A stretch of 6,766 nt of DNA from Betaproteobacteria bacterium (GCA_015655165.1 JAATFN010000028.1:1-6766), one strand, 5' to 3'; shown: positions 1 to 6,271, numbered from the stretch's first letter. Notes: a model not told the origin generated them from the letters alone. A program made the numbers and translations.

Positions 1-442
1 CAGCATAGCGTTTTTGTCGGAAGACGATTGTAAACGCTTGGGGGAAATCCGTATTCTCAAACCTTATCTGGACAAGAAACTGGCAGAAATCACGGCATGG
101 AATGCCGGGCTTGCGCAACAGGATACCGAGCCGGTCAATACGCGTCGCATGACCAATATCGGCATATTCCGTGCCTATATCGAACAGTACCTGAGACACC
201 ATCCAGGCATCCATCAGGATATGGTGCTGATGGTACGACACACGGCCATATCGCCGGATGGGCTATCGCTGGAAATATACTGCTTTACCAATACGATTGT
301 ATTGATCCAGTACGAGGGTATACAGTCGGATATCTTCGATCATTTGCTGGCGATTTTACCTGAATTCGGTTTGCGTGTATTTCAGAGCCCTAGCGGTGCG
401 GATTTACAGCATCGTCATATCCTTGGTATGGCGTCGGCGTGA
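1..442 (+). CDS. YbdG/MscM-type miniconductance mechanosensitive channel, C-terminal part (5' truncated by window)
   Basis: This is the last 146 codons of a gene entering from the left edge, read in the frame whose first full codon is at base 2. In the YbdG/MscM branch of the MscS superfamily, the inner-membrane channel opens under membrane tension and helps cells survive osmotic downshock. What is visible is only the cytoplasmic C-terminal region, with no membrane segment. Stretches I recognise from the family are FLSEDD near the edge, RRMTNIGIFRAYIEQYLRHH, HQDMVLMVR, LEIYCFTN, IQSDIFDHLLAILPEFGLR and FQSPSGAD just before the end. The TTG at 14 and ATG at 97 are not real starts, because the conserved frame is open to the edge. 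TGA at 440-442 is followed by a strong hairpin, so this is probably the end of its transcription unit. The family call is secure from recalled similarity. Whether it is called YbdG or MscM, and its conductance, are not shown. Confidence 0.88.
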   Translation, partial: SIAFLSEDDCKRLGEIRILKPYLDKKLAEITAWNAGLAQQDTEPVNTRRMTNIGIFRAYIEQYLRHHPGIHQDMVLMVRHTAISPDGLSLEIYCFTNTIVLIQYEGIQSDIFDHLLAILPEFGLRVFQSPSGADLQHRHILGMASA

Positions 443-461
443 TTGCGCGTTGAGAATCTTT

Positions 462-486
462 ACAATGGCGCATGAAGCGCCATTGT
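462..486. terminator. Perfect 10-bp hairpin between convergent genes, probable rho-independent terminator
   Basis: The arms are ACAATGGCGC (462-471) and GCGCCATTGT (477-486), a perfect 10-bp match around the loop ATGAA. On the plus strand a T-rich stretch follows (TTATTT, then TTGTTTTTG by about 508), which suits termination of the channel gene, whose stop lies 19 bases upstream. The last stem base is also the last base of the minus-strand gene's stop codon (486-488). On the minus strand the hairpin is followed by TAAAGATTCTC, which has no good U-tract, so termination in that direction is less certain. Confidence 0.75.
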
Positions 487-1055
487 TATTTGTGGGGTTG
501 TTTTTGAGGTTCGCTGTATTTTTCAGTGAGTAGCCAGTTGCCTTTATCATCTGCGCGAAGCGTAAAACGTACATCGATAGAAGGGCAGCAATGCGGATCA
601 CTTTCCGCATATTCTTTGCCTTTTAAGGTCAATGTGTCCTGTGTGGTATTGACGACTTCACGAATGAAATTGACAGGAGAGTCAAAGTTGATTTGCGGTG
701 AAGACTGTGCTGGGTCAACAAAAAAACCATCTCCCCCTCCAATACCAACTACCGTAATATTTGCAGACGACGTACCGGAGCCACCTGCGCAACCGATATC
801 GCCACTCCATAATACGGCATAGCGTGCTTCATCACGATGTGCACTATCCGTATAAGGTGTGAGTGCGATCACAGCTTGCTGTGCTTTATCGCTATTTGCA
901 CATGCGATAGCGTTTTGATACTGTTGTGCGGCACCAAGAACGTGGCTGGAAATGCTGGCCGGATCAAGTTCTGGTTGACTTGCATAGGCAGAGGTCATAA
1001 CCACGATGCTGCCAACAAAAAAGGATGTTGACCAAGATTTGTACGAAATATTCAT
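486..1055 (-). CDS. Small exported protein of unknown function with four cysteines
   Basis: It encodes 189 residues starting at the ATG complementary to 1053-1055. I chose this start because it opens directly into a Sec-type signal peptide: MNISYKSW, a hydrophobic core at about residues 11-22, and an AYA-S cleavage site after residue 25. The in-frame ATG 33 codons further out would bury the signal. The mature part, about 164 residues, has no further membrane segment. It has cysteines at 52, 89, 156 and 157 and a glycine-rich stretch near 104-110 (VGIGGGDG). Near the C terminus is DPHCCPSIDVRF, followed by a basic, Gln-rich tail. A D-x-x-CCPS motif leading into a strand also occurs in some secreted or lipoprotein families such as LppP/LprE, but there is no lipobox, so that similarity is only suggestive. 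It is probably periplasmic with one or two disulfides. It lies divergent from the operon at 1508, so no functional link is implied. No enzymatic motif is seen. Confidence 0.7.
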   Translation of the reverse strand: MNISYKSWSTSFFVGSIVVMTSAYASQPELDPASISSHVLGAAQQYQNAIACANSDKAQQAVIALTPYTDSAHRDEARYAVLWSGDIGCAGGSGTSSANITVVGIGGGDGFFVDPAQSSPQINFDSPVNFIREVVNTTQDTLTLKGKEYAESDPHCCPSIDVRFTLRADDKGNWLLTEKYSEPQKQPHK

Positions 1056-1095
1056 AGGCGCTATCTTTCGTGAAACTGTATGTATGGAGTGTATC

Positions 1096-1124
1096 AGTAA
1101 ATGCTGGTAGAGCTGCCTTGGCAA
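1096..1124 (-). promoter_or_regulatory. Candidate sigma70 promoter for the minus-strand exported-protein gene
   Basis: Read on the minus strand, the -35 is TTGCCA (1119-1124, 5 of 6 to consensus) and the -10 is TTTACT (1096-1101, 4 of 6), with a 17-base spacer. Transcription would start near 1089 and give a leader of about 34 bases before the ATG at 1055. The ribosome site is weak (GAAAG at about 10 bases). This was found by eye only. Confidence 0.3.
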
Positions 1125-1187
1125 ACATTGGTAACATAAAATCGAATGCATCAAGTTGTATCATCACATCTGCGTAGATGACACACC

Positions 1188-1215
1188 TTTACATTGCGTT
1201 GTGACGTGATATTTT
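1188..1215 (+). promoter_or_regulatory. Weak candidate sigma70 promoter upstream of the T7 hairpin
   Basis: The -35 is TTTACA (1188-1193, 5 of 6) and the -10 is TATTTT (1210-1215, 4 of 6), with a 16-base spacer. A transcript starting near 1222 would meet the hairpin and T7 tract ending at 1280, giving an RNA of about 60 bases or an attenuated leader for the operon at 1508. It is supported by position as much as by sequence. Confidence 0.22.
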
Positions 1216-1257
1216 TGTACTGGGCGTTTCAGTTGCTCGTTTACATGGTGTGTTATA

Positions 1258-1280
1258 GCCCACGTGTGGGGCGTTTTTTT
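1258..1280 (+). terminator. Terminator-like hairpin with T7 tract in the intergenic region
   Basis: GCCC (1258-1261) pairs with GGGC (1269-1272) around a 7-base loop. One further A-T pair is possible in an alternative register with a bulge. G1273 and seven consecutive T residues (1274-1280) follow at once. The stem is short, but it is G+C-only and abuts a long T run, the layout of an intrinsic terminator on the plus strand. No annotated gene ends just upstream, so it would act on a short leader or small RNA, or attenuate the operon transcript. It could also be chance. Confidence 0.4.
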
Positions 1281-1418
1281 GGTGCATGTATTCGCAATTT
1301 GGCGCAAAGACTGACCCTAATTGTGCATATGTGCCACACCTTCATCCGGTCTCTTATACCTCGCTTGTTTTCCAGGCCTTGATTCATCGGGACGCTGTGG
1401 TTACTGGCATATCTATTG

Positions 1419-1448
1419 CTAACACTTTTATATGCGTGTACATACAAT
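1419..1448 (+). promoter_or_regulatory. Candidate promoter for the dehydrogenase/importer operon
   Basis: The -10 is TACAAT (1443-1448, 5 of 6) and the -35 is CTAACA (1419-1424, 4 of 6), with an 18-base spacer. Transcription would begin near 1455, about 53 bases before the GTG start at 1508. The inverted pair GCATAT (1407-1412) and ATATGC (1430-1435) brackets the -35 element, which would suit a regulator site. It is weak and was found by eye. Confidence 0.27.
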
Positions 1449-1507
1449 TTAATATCCGGGTCAAATAATGCTGACTCGGTGTCCTGCATAAGAGATCGGA
1501 GAAGAGG

Positions 1508-2587
1508 GTGAAGATTGCAATATTGGGTGGTGGTCACGGTTGTTATGCGGCAGCAGCTGATTTTTCCAGACGTGGGCATGAGGTATCCATGTGGAGACGC
1601 AATGCCATTGTCCTGGATGACCTGGCAAAAGATGCCTGCATTACGATGAAAGATGAAGCGGGCGAGCATCAGATAGCTATTCACTTGATGACGTCAGATA
1701 TCGGACAGGCAGTAAAAGGTGCAGAGCTGATTATTGTGCCAACTCCCGCTTTTGCACAAAAAGATATTGCAGAAAAAATGGCACCATATCTGGTTGATGG
1801 TCAAGTTGTCTATTTGCCGCCCGGAACTTTTGGTAGTGTCGCGATGTTAAAGGCAGTACGTGCTGCTGGTAACAATGCAGAAGTCAGTTTTGCAGAAACA
1901 GGCACGTTACCTTATCTGGCGCGCAAACATGGCGAGCAACAGGTCACGATTTCCGTCTATGCGACAAGACTGCCAACAGGTGTTGTACCAACCAGGCTTG
2001 CGCCTCATGCATTTGCAGTGTTACGGCGTGCATATCCCAGTGTGGAACCGATAGAAGATGCCTTGTCGGGCGCATTGATGAATGCCGGTCCGATCATCCA
2101 TCCCCCACTTATTTTGATGAATGCCGGTCCGCTGGAGCATTTCCCGGCATGGGACATCCATAATGAAGGTACGCAGCCATCTATCCGCGCGGTCACCAAT
2201 GCATTGGATAACGAACGTATCGCAGTTAGGGAAGCACTGGGTTATGCACCTTCGCATTTTCCGCTACGCGACCATTATGAGAATGACCAGTGGATGTATG
2301 GCGACGGCCATAAAAAATTGGTGGACAGTGGTGACTGGCGTGAAAAAATCGATCTGCATAGCCATCGTTATATGACTGAAGATGTGCAATACGGTTTGGC
2401 ATTTCTCGTATCGGTTGCCAACTGGATAGGCGCGCCAGCACCGGTTGCCAATGGTCTGCTGGCGATTGCTTCCGCTATTTGTGGCAGGGATCTGTTAATG
2501 GGGCCAAGAACGATCGGCGCCATGGGGTACCAGAATATTGGTATTGCAGGGCTGAAGGCGCGTCTGGCTTCTGGAGAAGATCTATGA
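1508..2587 (+). CDS. NAD(P)-dependent octopine/nopaline dehydrogenase family protein (opine dehydrogenase-like)
   Basis: This is a 359-residue cytoplasmic oxidoreductase, full length for the family. It starts at GTG, with GGAG (1498-1501) six bases upstream, and the Rossmann strand begins at once (MKIAILGGGHGCYAAA). GGGHGC at 7-12 is the dinucleotide-binding turn, a variant of the usual GxGxxG. LIIVPTPAF (75-83) and LPPGTFGS (103-110) are typical of the N-terminal domain. The C-terminal opine-dehydrogenase domain carries the characteristic HPPLILMNAG, with the probable catalytic His198. HRYMTEDVQYGL (286-298) contains Asp292, which matches the second active-site region of the family. Known members reversibly join an amino acid to a 2-oxo acid, or oxidise the resulting N-carboxyalkyl amino acid. 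Substrate cannot be read, and many bacterial members are uncharacterised. Its TGA overlaps the next ATG (ATGA), so the two enzymes are translationally coupled, and an importer follows. An 18-base direct repeat lies at 2075-2092 and 2114-2131. Confidence 0.87.
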   Translation: MKIAILGGGHGCYAAAADFSRRGHEVSMWRRNAIVLDDLAKDACITMKDEAGEHQIAIHLMTSDIGQAVKGAELIIVPTPAFAQKDIAEKMAPYLVDGQVVYLPPGTFGSVAMLKAVRAAGNNAEVSFAETGTLPYLARKHGEQQVTISVYATRLPTGVVPTRLAPHAFAVLRRAYPSVEPIEDALSGALMNAGPIIHPPLILMNAGPLEHFPAWDIHNEGTQPSIRAVTNALDNERIAVREALGYAPSHFPLRDHYENDQWMYGDGHKKLVDSGDWREKIDLHSHRYMTEDVQYGLAFLVSVANWIGAPAPVANGLLAIASAICGRDLLMGPRTIGAMGYQNIGIAGLKARLASGEDL

Positions 2588-3570
2588 CCGCAGATGCATC
2601 GCAAGAAAAGGTTGGTGTTATCGGTGCCGGCAGAATGGGGCGTAGCATTGCCGCAGCATGCGCTTTAGCCGGATATGATTTTTATCTCATCGATTTAAGA
2701 CAACGTGATGATGCCGCTTTTGCAACGTTGCAACAAGATATCGTCACAGAACTGCAAGGTATTTTCTTGTCTTTGCAGAAAATGGACATGCTGAAAGACA
2801 AGCACATTGATACCCTGATACAAAAAATACATGTGACTGGATCAGGTCAGGCATCTCTGGTCTTGCCACAGATGACGATTCTGCTTGAAGCCGTTCCCGA
2901 AACGATCGAAGCCAAGCAGCAAGCTTTGGCGATTGTCTCGACGTATGCAACGTCGACAACTATCGTCGCTTCCACGTCGTCAACGATGCTGGTCAGTCAA
3001 TTGGCTGACCTGATCAGTCATCCAGAACGATTCATGAATGCCCATTGGCTAAATCCTGCATATCTGGTGCCATTGGTGGAAATCGCATCACACCCGGGAA
3101 CGGCAACAGTCTTGCAAGCCAGGTTGATGCGTTGGCTGGAGTCTATTGGAAAAGTCGCTGTGCTATGTCAGGGGCAACCCGGTTACATCGTGCCAAGGTT
3201 GCAAGTGTTGCTCATGAACGAGGCTGCCAGAATGATCGAGCAAGGCGCGGCAACAGCAGAAGAGATCGACAAGGCAATCCGTTATGGATTCGGCCCAAGA
3301 TATGCCTCTATGGGGGTTGTTGAATTTATTGACTTTGGGGGCGTGGATATCTTGTATCACGCAAGCCGATATCTTGAGGAAAGTTTACAGGATGCACGCT
3401 ATCGTTGTCCCGATATCGTTAACCGGAAAATGCAAAACGGTAATTTGGGTATCAAGTCCGGAGAAGGTTTTTATCACTGGACAAGCGAACGTGCGACACG
3501 CTTTCAGCGGCAATCAATGGAACGGTTTGCGCATATTTTGCAGGAAAAGGATATGCCTGACGGTGATTAG
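2584..3570 (+). CDS. 3-hydroxyacyl-CoA dehydrogenase-fold oxidoreductase, substrate unknown
   Basis: It encodes 328 residues. The ATG at 2584 overlaps the upstream stop and sits just before the Rossmann strand; a start further upstream would add 35 residues encoded inside the previous gene. GAGRMG (14-19) is the NAD-binding turn. EAVPETIEAK (102-111) and STSSTMLVSQLA (130-141) are family motifs, with Ser132 at the usual active-site serine. NAHWLNPAYLVPLVEI (152-167) supplies His154 and Glu166, whose 12-residue spacing matches the catalytic His-Glu pair of the classical enzyme. The helical 3HCDH domain follows: PGYIVPRLQ (199-207), then GFGPRYASMGVVEFIDFGG (235-253) and GEGFYHW near 293-299. 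Pro204 stands where the classical enzyme has an active-site Asn. Relatives of this architecture include 3-hydroxybutyryl-CoA, L-carnitine and L-gulonate 3-dehydrogenases. The operon setting with an opine-dehydrogenase relative suggests a soluble small acid rather than a beta-oxidation intermediate, but that is inference. Confidence 0.87.
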   Translation: MTADASQEKVGVIGAGRMGRSIAAACALAGYDFYLIDLRQRDDAAFATLQQDIVTELQGIFLSLQKMDMLKDKHIDTLIQKIHVTGSGQASLVLPQMTILLEAVPETIEAKQQALAIVSTYATSTTIVASTSSTMLVSQLADLISHPERFMNAHWLNPAYLVPLVEIASHPGTATVLQARLMRWLESIGKVAVLCQGQPGYIVPRLQVLLMNEAARMIEQGAATAEEIDKAIRYGFGPRYASMGVVEFIDFGGVDILYHASRYLEESLQDARYRCPDIVNRKMQNGNLGIKSGEGFYHWTSERATRFQRQSMERFAHILQEKDMPDGD

Positions 3571-3587
3571 CACGATTGTCTTTATAG

Positions 3588-3615
3588 GCACTGGTGTGGT
3601 CTTGCCAGGCTTTTT
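3588..3615 (+). terminator. Possible intercistronic attenuator hairpin between enzyme and transporter genes
   Basis: GC-A-CTGG (3588-3594) can pair with CCAG-GC (3605-3610), giving six base pairs with one bulged A and a 10-base loop. Five T residues follow immediately (3611-3615), then ATCTT. This resembles a weak intrinsic terminator 18 bases after the dehydrogenase stop and 14 bases before the Shine-Dalgarno of the binding-protein gene. It may lower transporter expression or protect the upstream mRNA end. Folding was judged by eye. Confidence 0.35.
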
Positions 3616-3641
3616 ATCTTGGTTTCATAGGAGTGCACATC

Positions 3642-4637
3642 ATGATGTTTGCTGTATCTAGTATCAAGAAGCTCGTTCGCCTAACTTCCTTTTTATTATT
3701 GTGGATATCTTGTGTATTACATGCACAAGATATCCCTGTGATTAGGGTGGGCTGGACCATACCGGCAGAAGAGGCCAAATACTGGATGATGAAGCATCCA
3801 GAAGCATTTCCGGAATTGGGTAAAAGCTACCGCATTGAATGGACACAATTTCAAGGGACTGCCCCGATGGTCCAGGCAATGATCTCCAATGCACTGGATT
3901 GCTCTTCTCAGGCACCACTGTCACTTGGACAAGGTGTGGTCAACGGCAAGCTTGATGCTTATATTGTTGCGCAACATGCAGGTGAAACTGCAAACTCGTT
4001 TTCTGTATATTGGGGTGTGAATCAGGATTCGCCGATTAAGACTGTGGTTGACTTGAAAGGCAAGACGATAGGCGTTAACGTGATTGGATCCGGCGTGCAT
4101 GGACAAATGTCGATGATTCTGAAGAAGAATGGTCTTGATCCAACCAAGGATGTGAAACTCGTTGAAACCGGCTTTCCAGGTTCGGAAGCTGCGTTACGCG
4201 GTGGTCGTGTCGATGCCGCTGTATTTGTACAACCGTTTGCAGCACGGGCAGAAGGTAAGGGAGGTATTCGCAAGCTGTTTTCATTGCAATCGGTCATGCC
4301 CAATACCGTGCATGTAATTGAAGTCTGCAAGAAAGATTTTGCGACCCGTAATCCACAGCTCGTCAAACAATATGTACATGACCTGACACTGGCAATGAAC
4401 ATGGCGTTGGCCAAGCGTGAAGATACTGTCCAGATTGCATCAGATGTCATGCGTGCACCCAAAGCAGCGCTGGAACCTTTTTTGTTGAAATCCAATGACT
4501 TTGCGCGTTCGGCAGATATGCACCCAGACTTTGCTGCAATTCAGAAGATGTTCGATCAGTATCATGAACTGGGCATGTTGTCGCAACCTTTACAAGTTGA
4601 CAGCATACGCCGTAATGATCTGACAGCACCACAATAG
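3642..4637 (+). CDS. ABC transporter periplasmic substrate-binding protein, NMT1/SsuA-like
   Basis: It encodes 331 residues. I chose the ATG at 3642 because AGGAG (3629-3633) lies 8 bases upstream and because it gives a clean Sec signal peptide: basic KKLVR at 9-13, a hydrophobic run at about 15-26, and cleavage near VLHA-QD after residue 28. An ATG directly follows (3645) and could be used instead. The mature protein begins with the family's first strand (IRVGW, 34-38). EWTQFQGTAPMVQAM (66-80) is the ligand-binding loop region typical of SsuA/TauA/NMT1 proteins. DLKGKTIGVN (137-146), SEAALRGGRVDAAVF (181-195) and QPFAARA (197-203) mark the second lobe and hinge. Family members deliver sulfonates, taurine, nitrate, pyrimidine precursors or aromatic acids to the permease, and the ligand here cannot be told apart. 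It lies 71 bases after the dehydrogenase and 14 bases before its ATPase, with both enzymes upstream on the same strand. Confidence 0.88.
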   Translation: MMFAVSSIKKLVRLTSFLLLWISCVLHAQDIPVIRVGWTIPAEEAKYWMMKHPEAFPELGKSYRIEWTQFQGTAPMVQAMISNALDCSSQAPLSLGQGVVNGKLDAYIVAQHAGETANSFSVYWGVNQDSPIKTVVDLKGKTIGVNVIGSGVHGQMSMILKKNGLDPTKDVKLVETGFPGSEAALRGGRVDAAVFVQPFAARAEGKGGIRKLFSLQSVMPNTVHVIEVCKKDFATRNPQLVKQYVHDLTLAMNMALAKREDTVQIASDVMRAPKAALEPFLLKSNDFARSADMHPDFAAIQKMFDQYHELGMLSQPLQVDSIRRNDLTAPQ

Positions 4638-4651
4638 TTGAAGGAGTGGGC

Positions 4652-5440
4652 ATGAGCACAAAATACATCGAGATCAATGCTGTCACCAAGACGTTTCAAG
4701 TGGCTGGCAAGGGTAGGCACCTGGCACTGGATTGTATTGATGCGAGGATTGACGAAGGTGAGTTTGTTTCCATTTTAGGACCTTCCGGTTGTGGCAAGTC
4801 GACCTTGCTATACATGATCGGCGGATTTATCTCTCCATCGGGGGGCGAGATCTTGGTGGAAGGTATTCCCATTACCGGACCGGGGCCAGATCGTGGACCA
4901 GTTTTCCAGGAGTTTGCATTGTTTCCGTGGAAGACTGTCTTAAACAATGTCATGTATGGTTTGCGCGTGCAAAAAGTACCGGTCAAGCAAGCGCGAGATC
5001 GTGCACTTGCCTTGTTGGAACTCGTGAACCTGTCTGCTTATGCCAACTTTTATCCAAAACAGTTATCAGGGGGGATGCGTCAACGTGTTGCCATTGCCAG
5101 AACACTGGCATATGACCCGAAAATACTATTGATGGATGAACCGTTTGGTGCGTTGGATGCACATACCAGAACGGTATTGCAAAATGAATTATTGGGTATC
5201 TGGGAACGTGATCGCAAGACCGTGTTATTTGTCACACATGGTGTGGATGAAGCTGTTTTCCTGTCAGACAGGGTCATTGTCATGAGTGGTTCACCCGGGC
5301 ATATTCAGGAAGTAATCCATATCGATTTGCCACGACCACGTGTGCGGGCTGATCTGTTGGGAAATCCTCGCTACCAGGCCTATATTTTGCAATTGGAAAA
5401 TATGCTGGAAAACATGCAAAAGCATAGGAGAGTCGCGTGA
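4652..5440 (+). CDS. ABC transporter ATP-binding protein, SsuB/TauB-like
   Basis: It encodes 262 residues, complete. The ATG at 4652 has AAGGAG (4641-4646) five bases upstream; the in-frame GTG at 4646 overlaps that site and was rejected. All the nucleotide-binding-domain motifs are intact and in order. Walker A is GPSGCGKST (43-51), the Q-loop is VFQEFALFPW with Gln86, the signature is LSGGMRQR (138-145), Walker B is ILLMDEPFGALD (158-169) with Asp162 and catalytic Glu163, and the switch histidine is His196 in VTHGVDEA. The FALFPWKTV and FVTHGVDEAVFLSDR stretches are those of the nitrate/sulfonate/taurine importer group. It powers the importer formed with the binding protein and the two permeases. 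No C-terminal regulatory domain is present. Its TGA overlaps the permease GTG (GTGA), so translation is coupled. The ATPase call is certain; the substrate class is not. Confidence 0.95.
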   Translation: MSTKYIEINAVTKTFQVAGKGRHLALDCIDARIDEGEFVSILGPSGCGKSTLLYMIGGFISPSGGEILVEGIPITGPGPDRGPVFQEFALFPWKTVLNNVMYGLRVQKVPVKQARDRALALLELVNLSAYANFYPKQLSGGMRQRVAIARTLAYDPKILLMDEPFGALDAHTRTVLQNELLGIWERDRKTVLFVTHGVDEAVFLSDRVIVMSGSPGHIQEVIHIDLPRPRVRADLLGNPRYQAYILQLENMLENMQKHRRVA

Positions 5441-6261
5441 AATTCGGACGACACGCTGCAGAAATCACGCCATTACATTTACGCAAGGTGAGTACTCTTG
5501 TGCAATGGGTAGGGCAGGTTACCTTACCCGTCGTCGTGTTGTTGGTGATCTGGGAAAGTTTGTCACTCTCTTTGGAAATTGAAGAGTTGCCTGGTGTGAA
5601 AGATGTCATGCATGCCATTCCAGTGCTGTTATCCAATCCTGCAGATGTGATGAGCATGCTGGCATCGGTTAAACGTATGGTGATTGCCTACTTGCTGGCA
5701 GTAATATTGATTGTGCCACTAGGGCTTGCTATGGGGCGTAGCGAGAGATTAGCCCAAATAGTCAATCCATTGACTACGATGGTCTATCCGATTCCAAAGT
5801 CGGCATTGATGCCAATCATCATGCTATGGGTAGGTATTGGCGACATGTCCAAGATTTTGGTGATCTTCATGAGCGTGAGTCTACCAATTCTTTTGCATAG
5901 TTATCAGGGGGCAGCCCAGGTTGATGAAAAGATTTTCTGGTCTGCGCGTGCGATGGGCATGTCTGCTGTGGCACGCCTGATACATGTGATTTTTCCGGCG
6001 AGCCTGCCGGAGATTTTACTTGGCTGTCGCGTTGCTTTATCAATGGCGTTAATTACAATGATCAGTTCAGAAATGATTGCACGCCAAAATGGTATTGGTG
6101 ACCTGTTATTCAATTCGCTGGATATGGCAGTCTATGTCGATGTCTACGCCATTATTGTGATCATTGCCATATTTGGTTTGTTGCAGGACTGGTTGTTCGA
6201 GCGGCTGCGCAGGAAATTATTGCATTGGTCAGATACCTTGCAAGATGCGAGTAACGCTTAA
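5437..6261 (+). CDS. ABC transporter permease 1, SsuC/TauC-like (BPD_transp_1)
   Basis: It encodes a 274-residue inner-membrane protein. It starts at GTG, which overlaps the ATPase stop, with AGGAG (5426-5430) six bases upstream. About six hydrophobic segments are visible, at roughly 24-44, 81-99, 110-134, 138-155, 195-213 and 235-252, the normal topology for this family. The cytoplasmic EAA loop that docks on the ATPase is SARAMGMSAVARLIHVIFPA (169-188), with the family's Gly174 and the FPASLP ending. The extended cytosolic N terminus (1-20) is basic and polar. It shares about half its residues with permease 2 across the 57 positions from PIPK to SARAMG, so the two are paralogues that probably form a heterodimeric channel. 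Nothing is truncated or odd apart from the GTG start. Confidence 0.92.
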   Translation: MKFGRHAAEITPLHLRKVSTLVQWVGQVTLPVVVLLVIWESLSLSLEIEELPGVKDVMHAIPVLLSNPADVMSMLASVKRMVIAYLLAVILIVPLGLAMGRSERLAQIVNPLTTMVYPIPKSALMPIIMLWVGIGDMSKILVIFMSVSLPILLHSYQGAAQVDEKIFWSARAMGMSAVARLIHVIFPASLPEILLGCRVALSMALITMISSEMIARQNGIGDLLFNSLDMAVYVDVYAIIVIIAIFGLLQDWLFERLRRKLLHWSDTLQDASNA

Positions 6262-6271
6262 GGACAATAGC

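Larger units (their letters stand above)
1056..1507. other. 452-base non-coding region between divergent transcription units
   Basis: No convincing gene lies here. The short open frames, such as 1194-1382 and 1286-1468 on plus, have no good ribosome site and no recognisable composition, and they overlap each other. The region holds candidate promoters in both directions, a terminator-like hairpin with a T7 tract in its middle, a small 14-base palindrome (CATCT-GCGT-AGATG, 1167-1180), and three copies of GCATAT/ATATGC at 1325-1330, 1407-1412 and 1430-1435. At this length it can hold operator sites for the dehydrogenase/importer operon, and possibly a leader or a small RNA. No known riboswitch class was recognised. 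Confidence 0.6.

Noticed and set aside
97..363. Plus-strand frame of 88 codons inside the channel gene
   Set aside because: It is a shifted frame of the YbdG/MscM coding sequence, which has clear family motifs across the same bases.
1194..1382. Small hydrophobic peptide frame in the intergenic region
   Set aside because: It crosses the terminator-like hairpin, has no convincing ribosome site, and overlaps another equally weak frame, so it is probably chance.
1056..1507. Riboswitch, tRNA or CRISPR repeats in the long gap
   Set aside because: No tRNA-like cloverleaf, no spaced identical repeats and no known riboswitch core were recognised by eye. A covariance-model search would be decisive.
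1253..1684. Minus-strand open frame of 143 codons across the intergenic region and the dehydrogenase start
   Set aside because: It overlaps the well-supported opine dehydrogenase in antisense, has no ribosome site I can see, and its translation resembles no known family.
2479..2583. Upstream start extending the 3HCDH-fold enzyme by 35 residues
   Set aside because: The added segment lies inside the upstream gene and looks like frame-shifted coding sequence. The ATG at 2584 in an ATGA overlap fits the family's N terminus.
3594..3641. Upstream start extending the binding protein by 16 residues
   Set aside because: It would place about 16 extra residues before the signal peptide and ignore the good AGGAG eight bases before 3642.
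4022..4495. Minus-strand open frame of 157 codons inside the binding-protein gene
   Set aside because: It is antisense to a gene with clear family motifs, and its product is Ser/Thr/Arg-rich with no recognisable domain.
5280..5657. Minus-strand open frame of 125 codons over the ATPase/permease junction
   Set aside because: It is antisense to two strongly supported genes and lacks a ribosome site and any motif.
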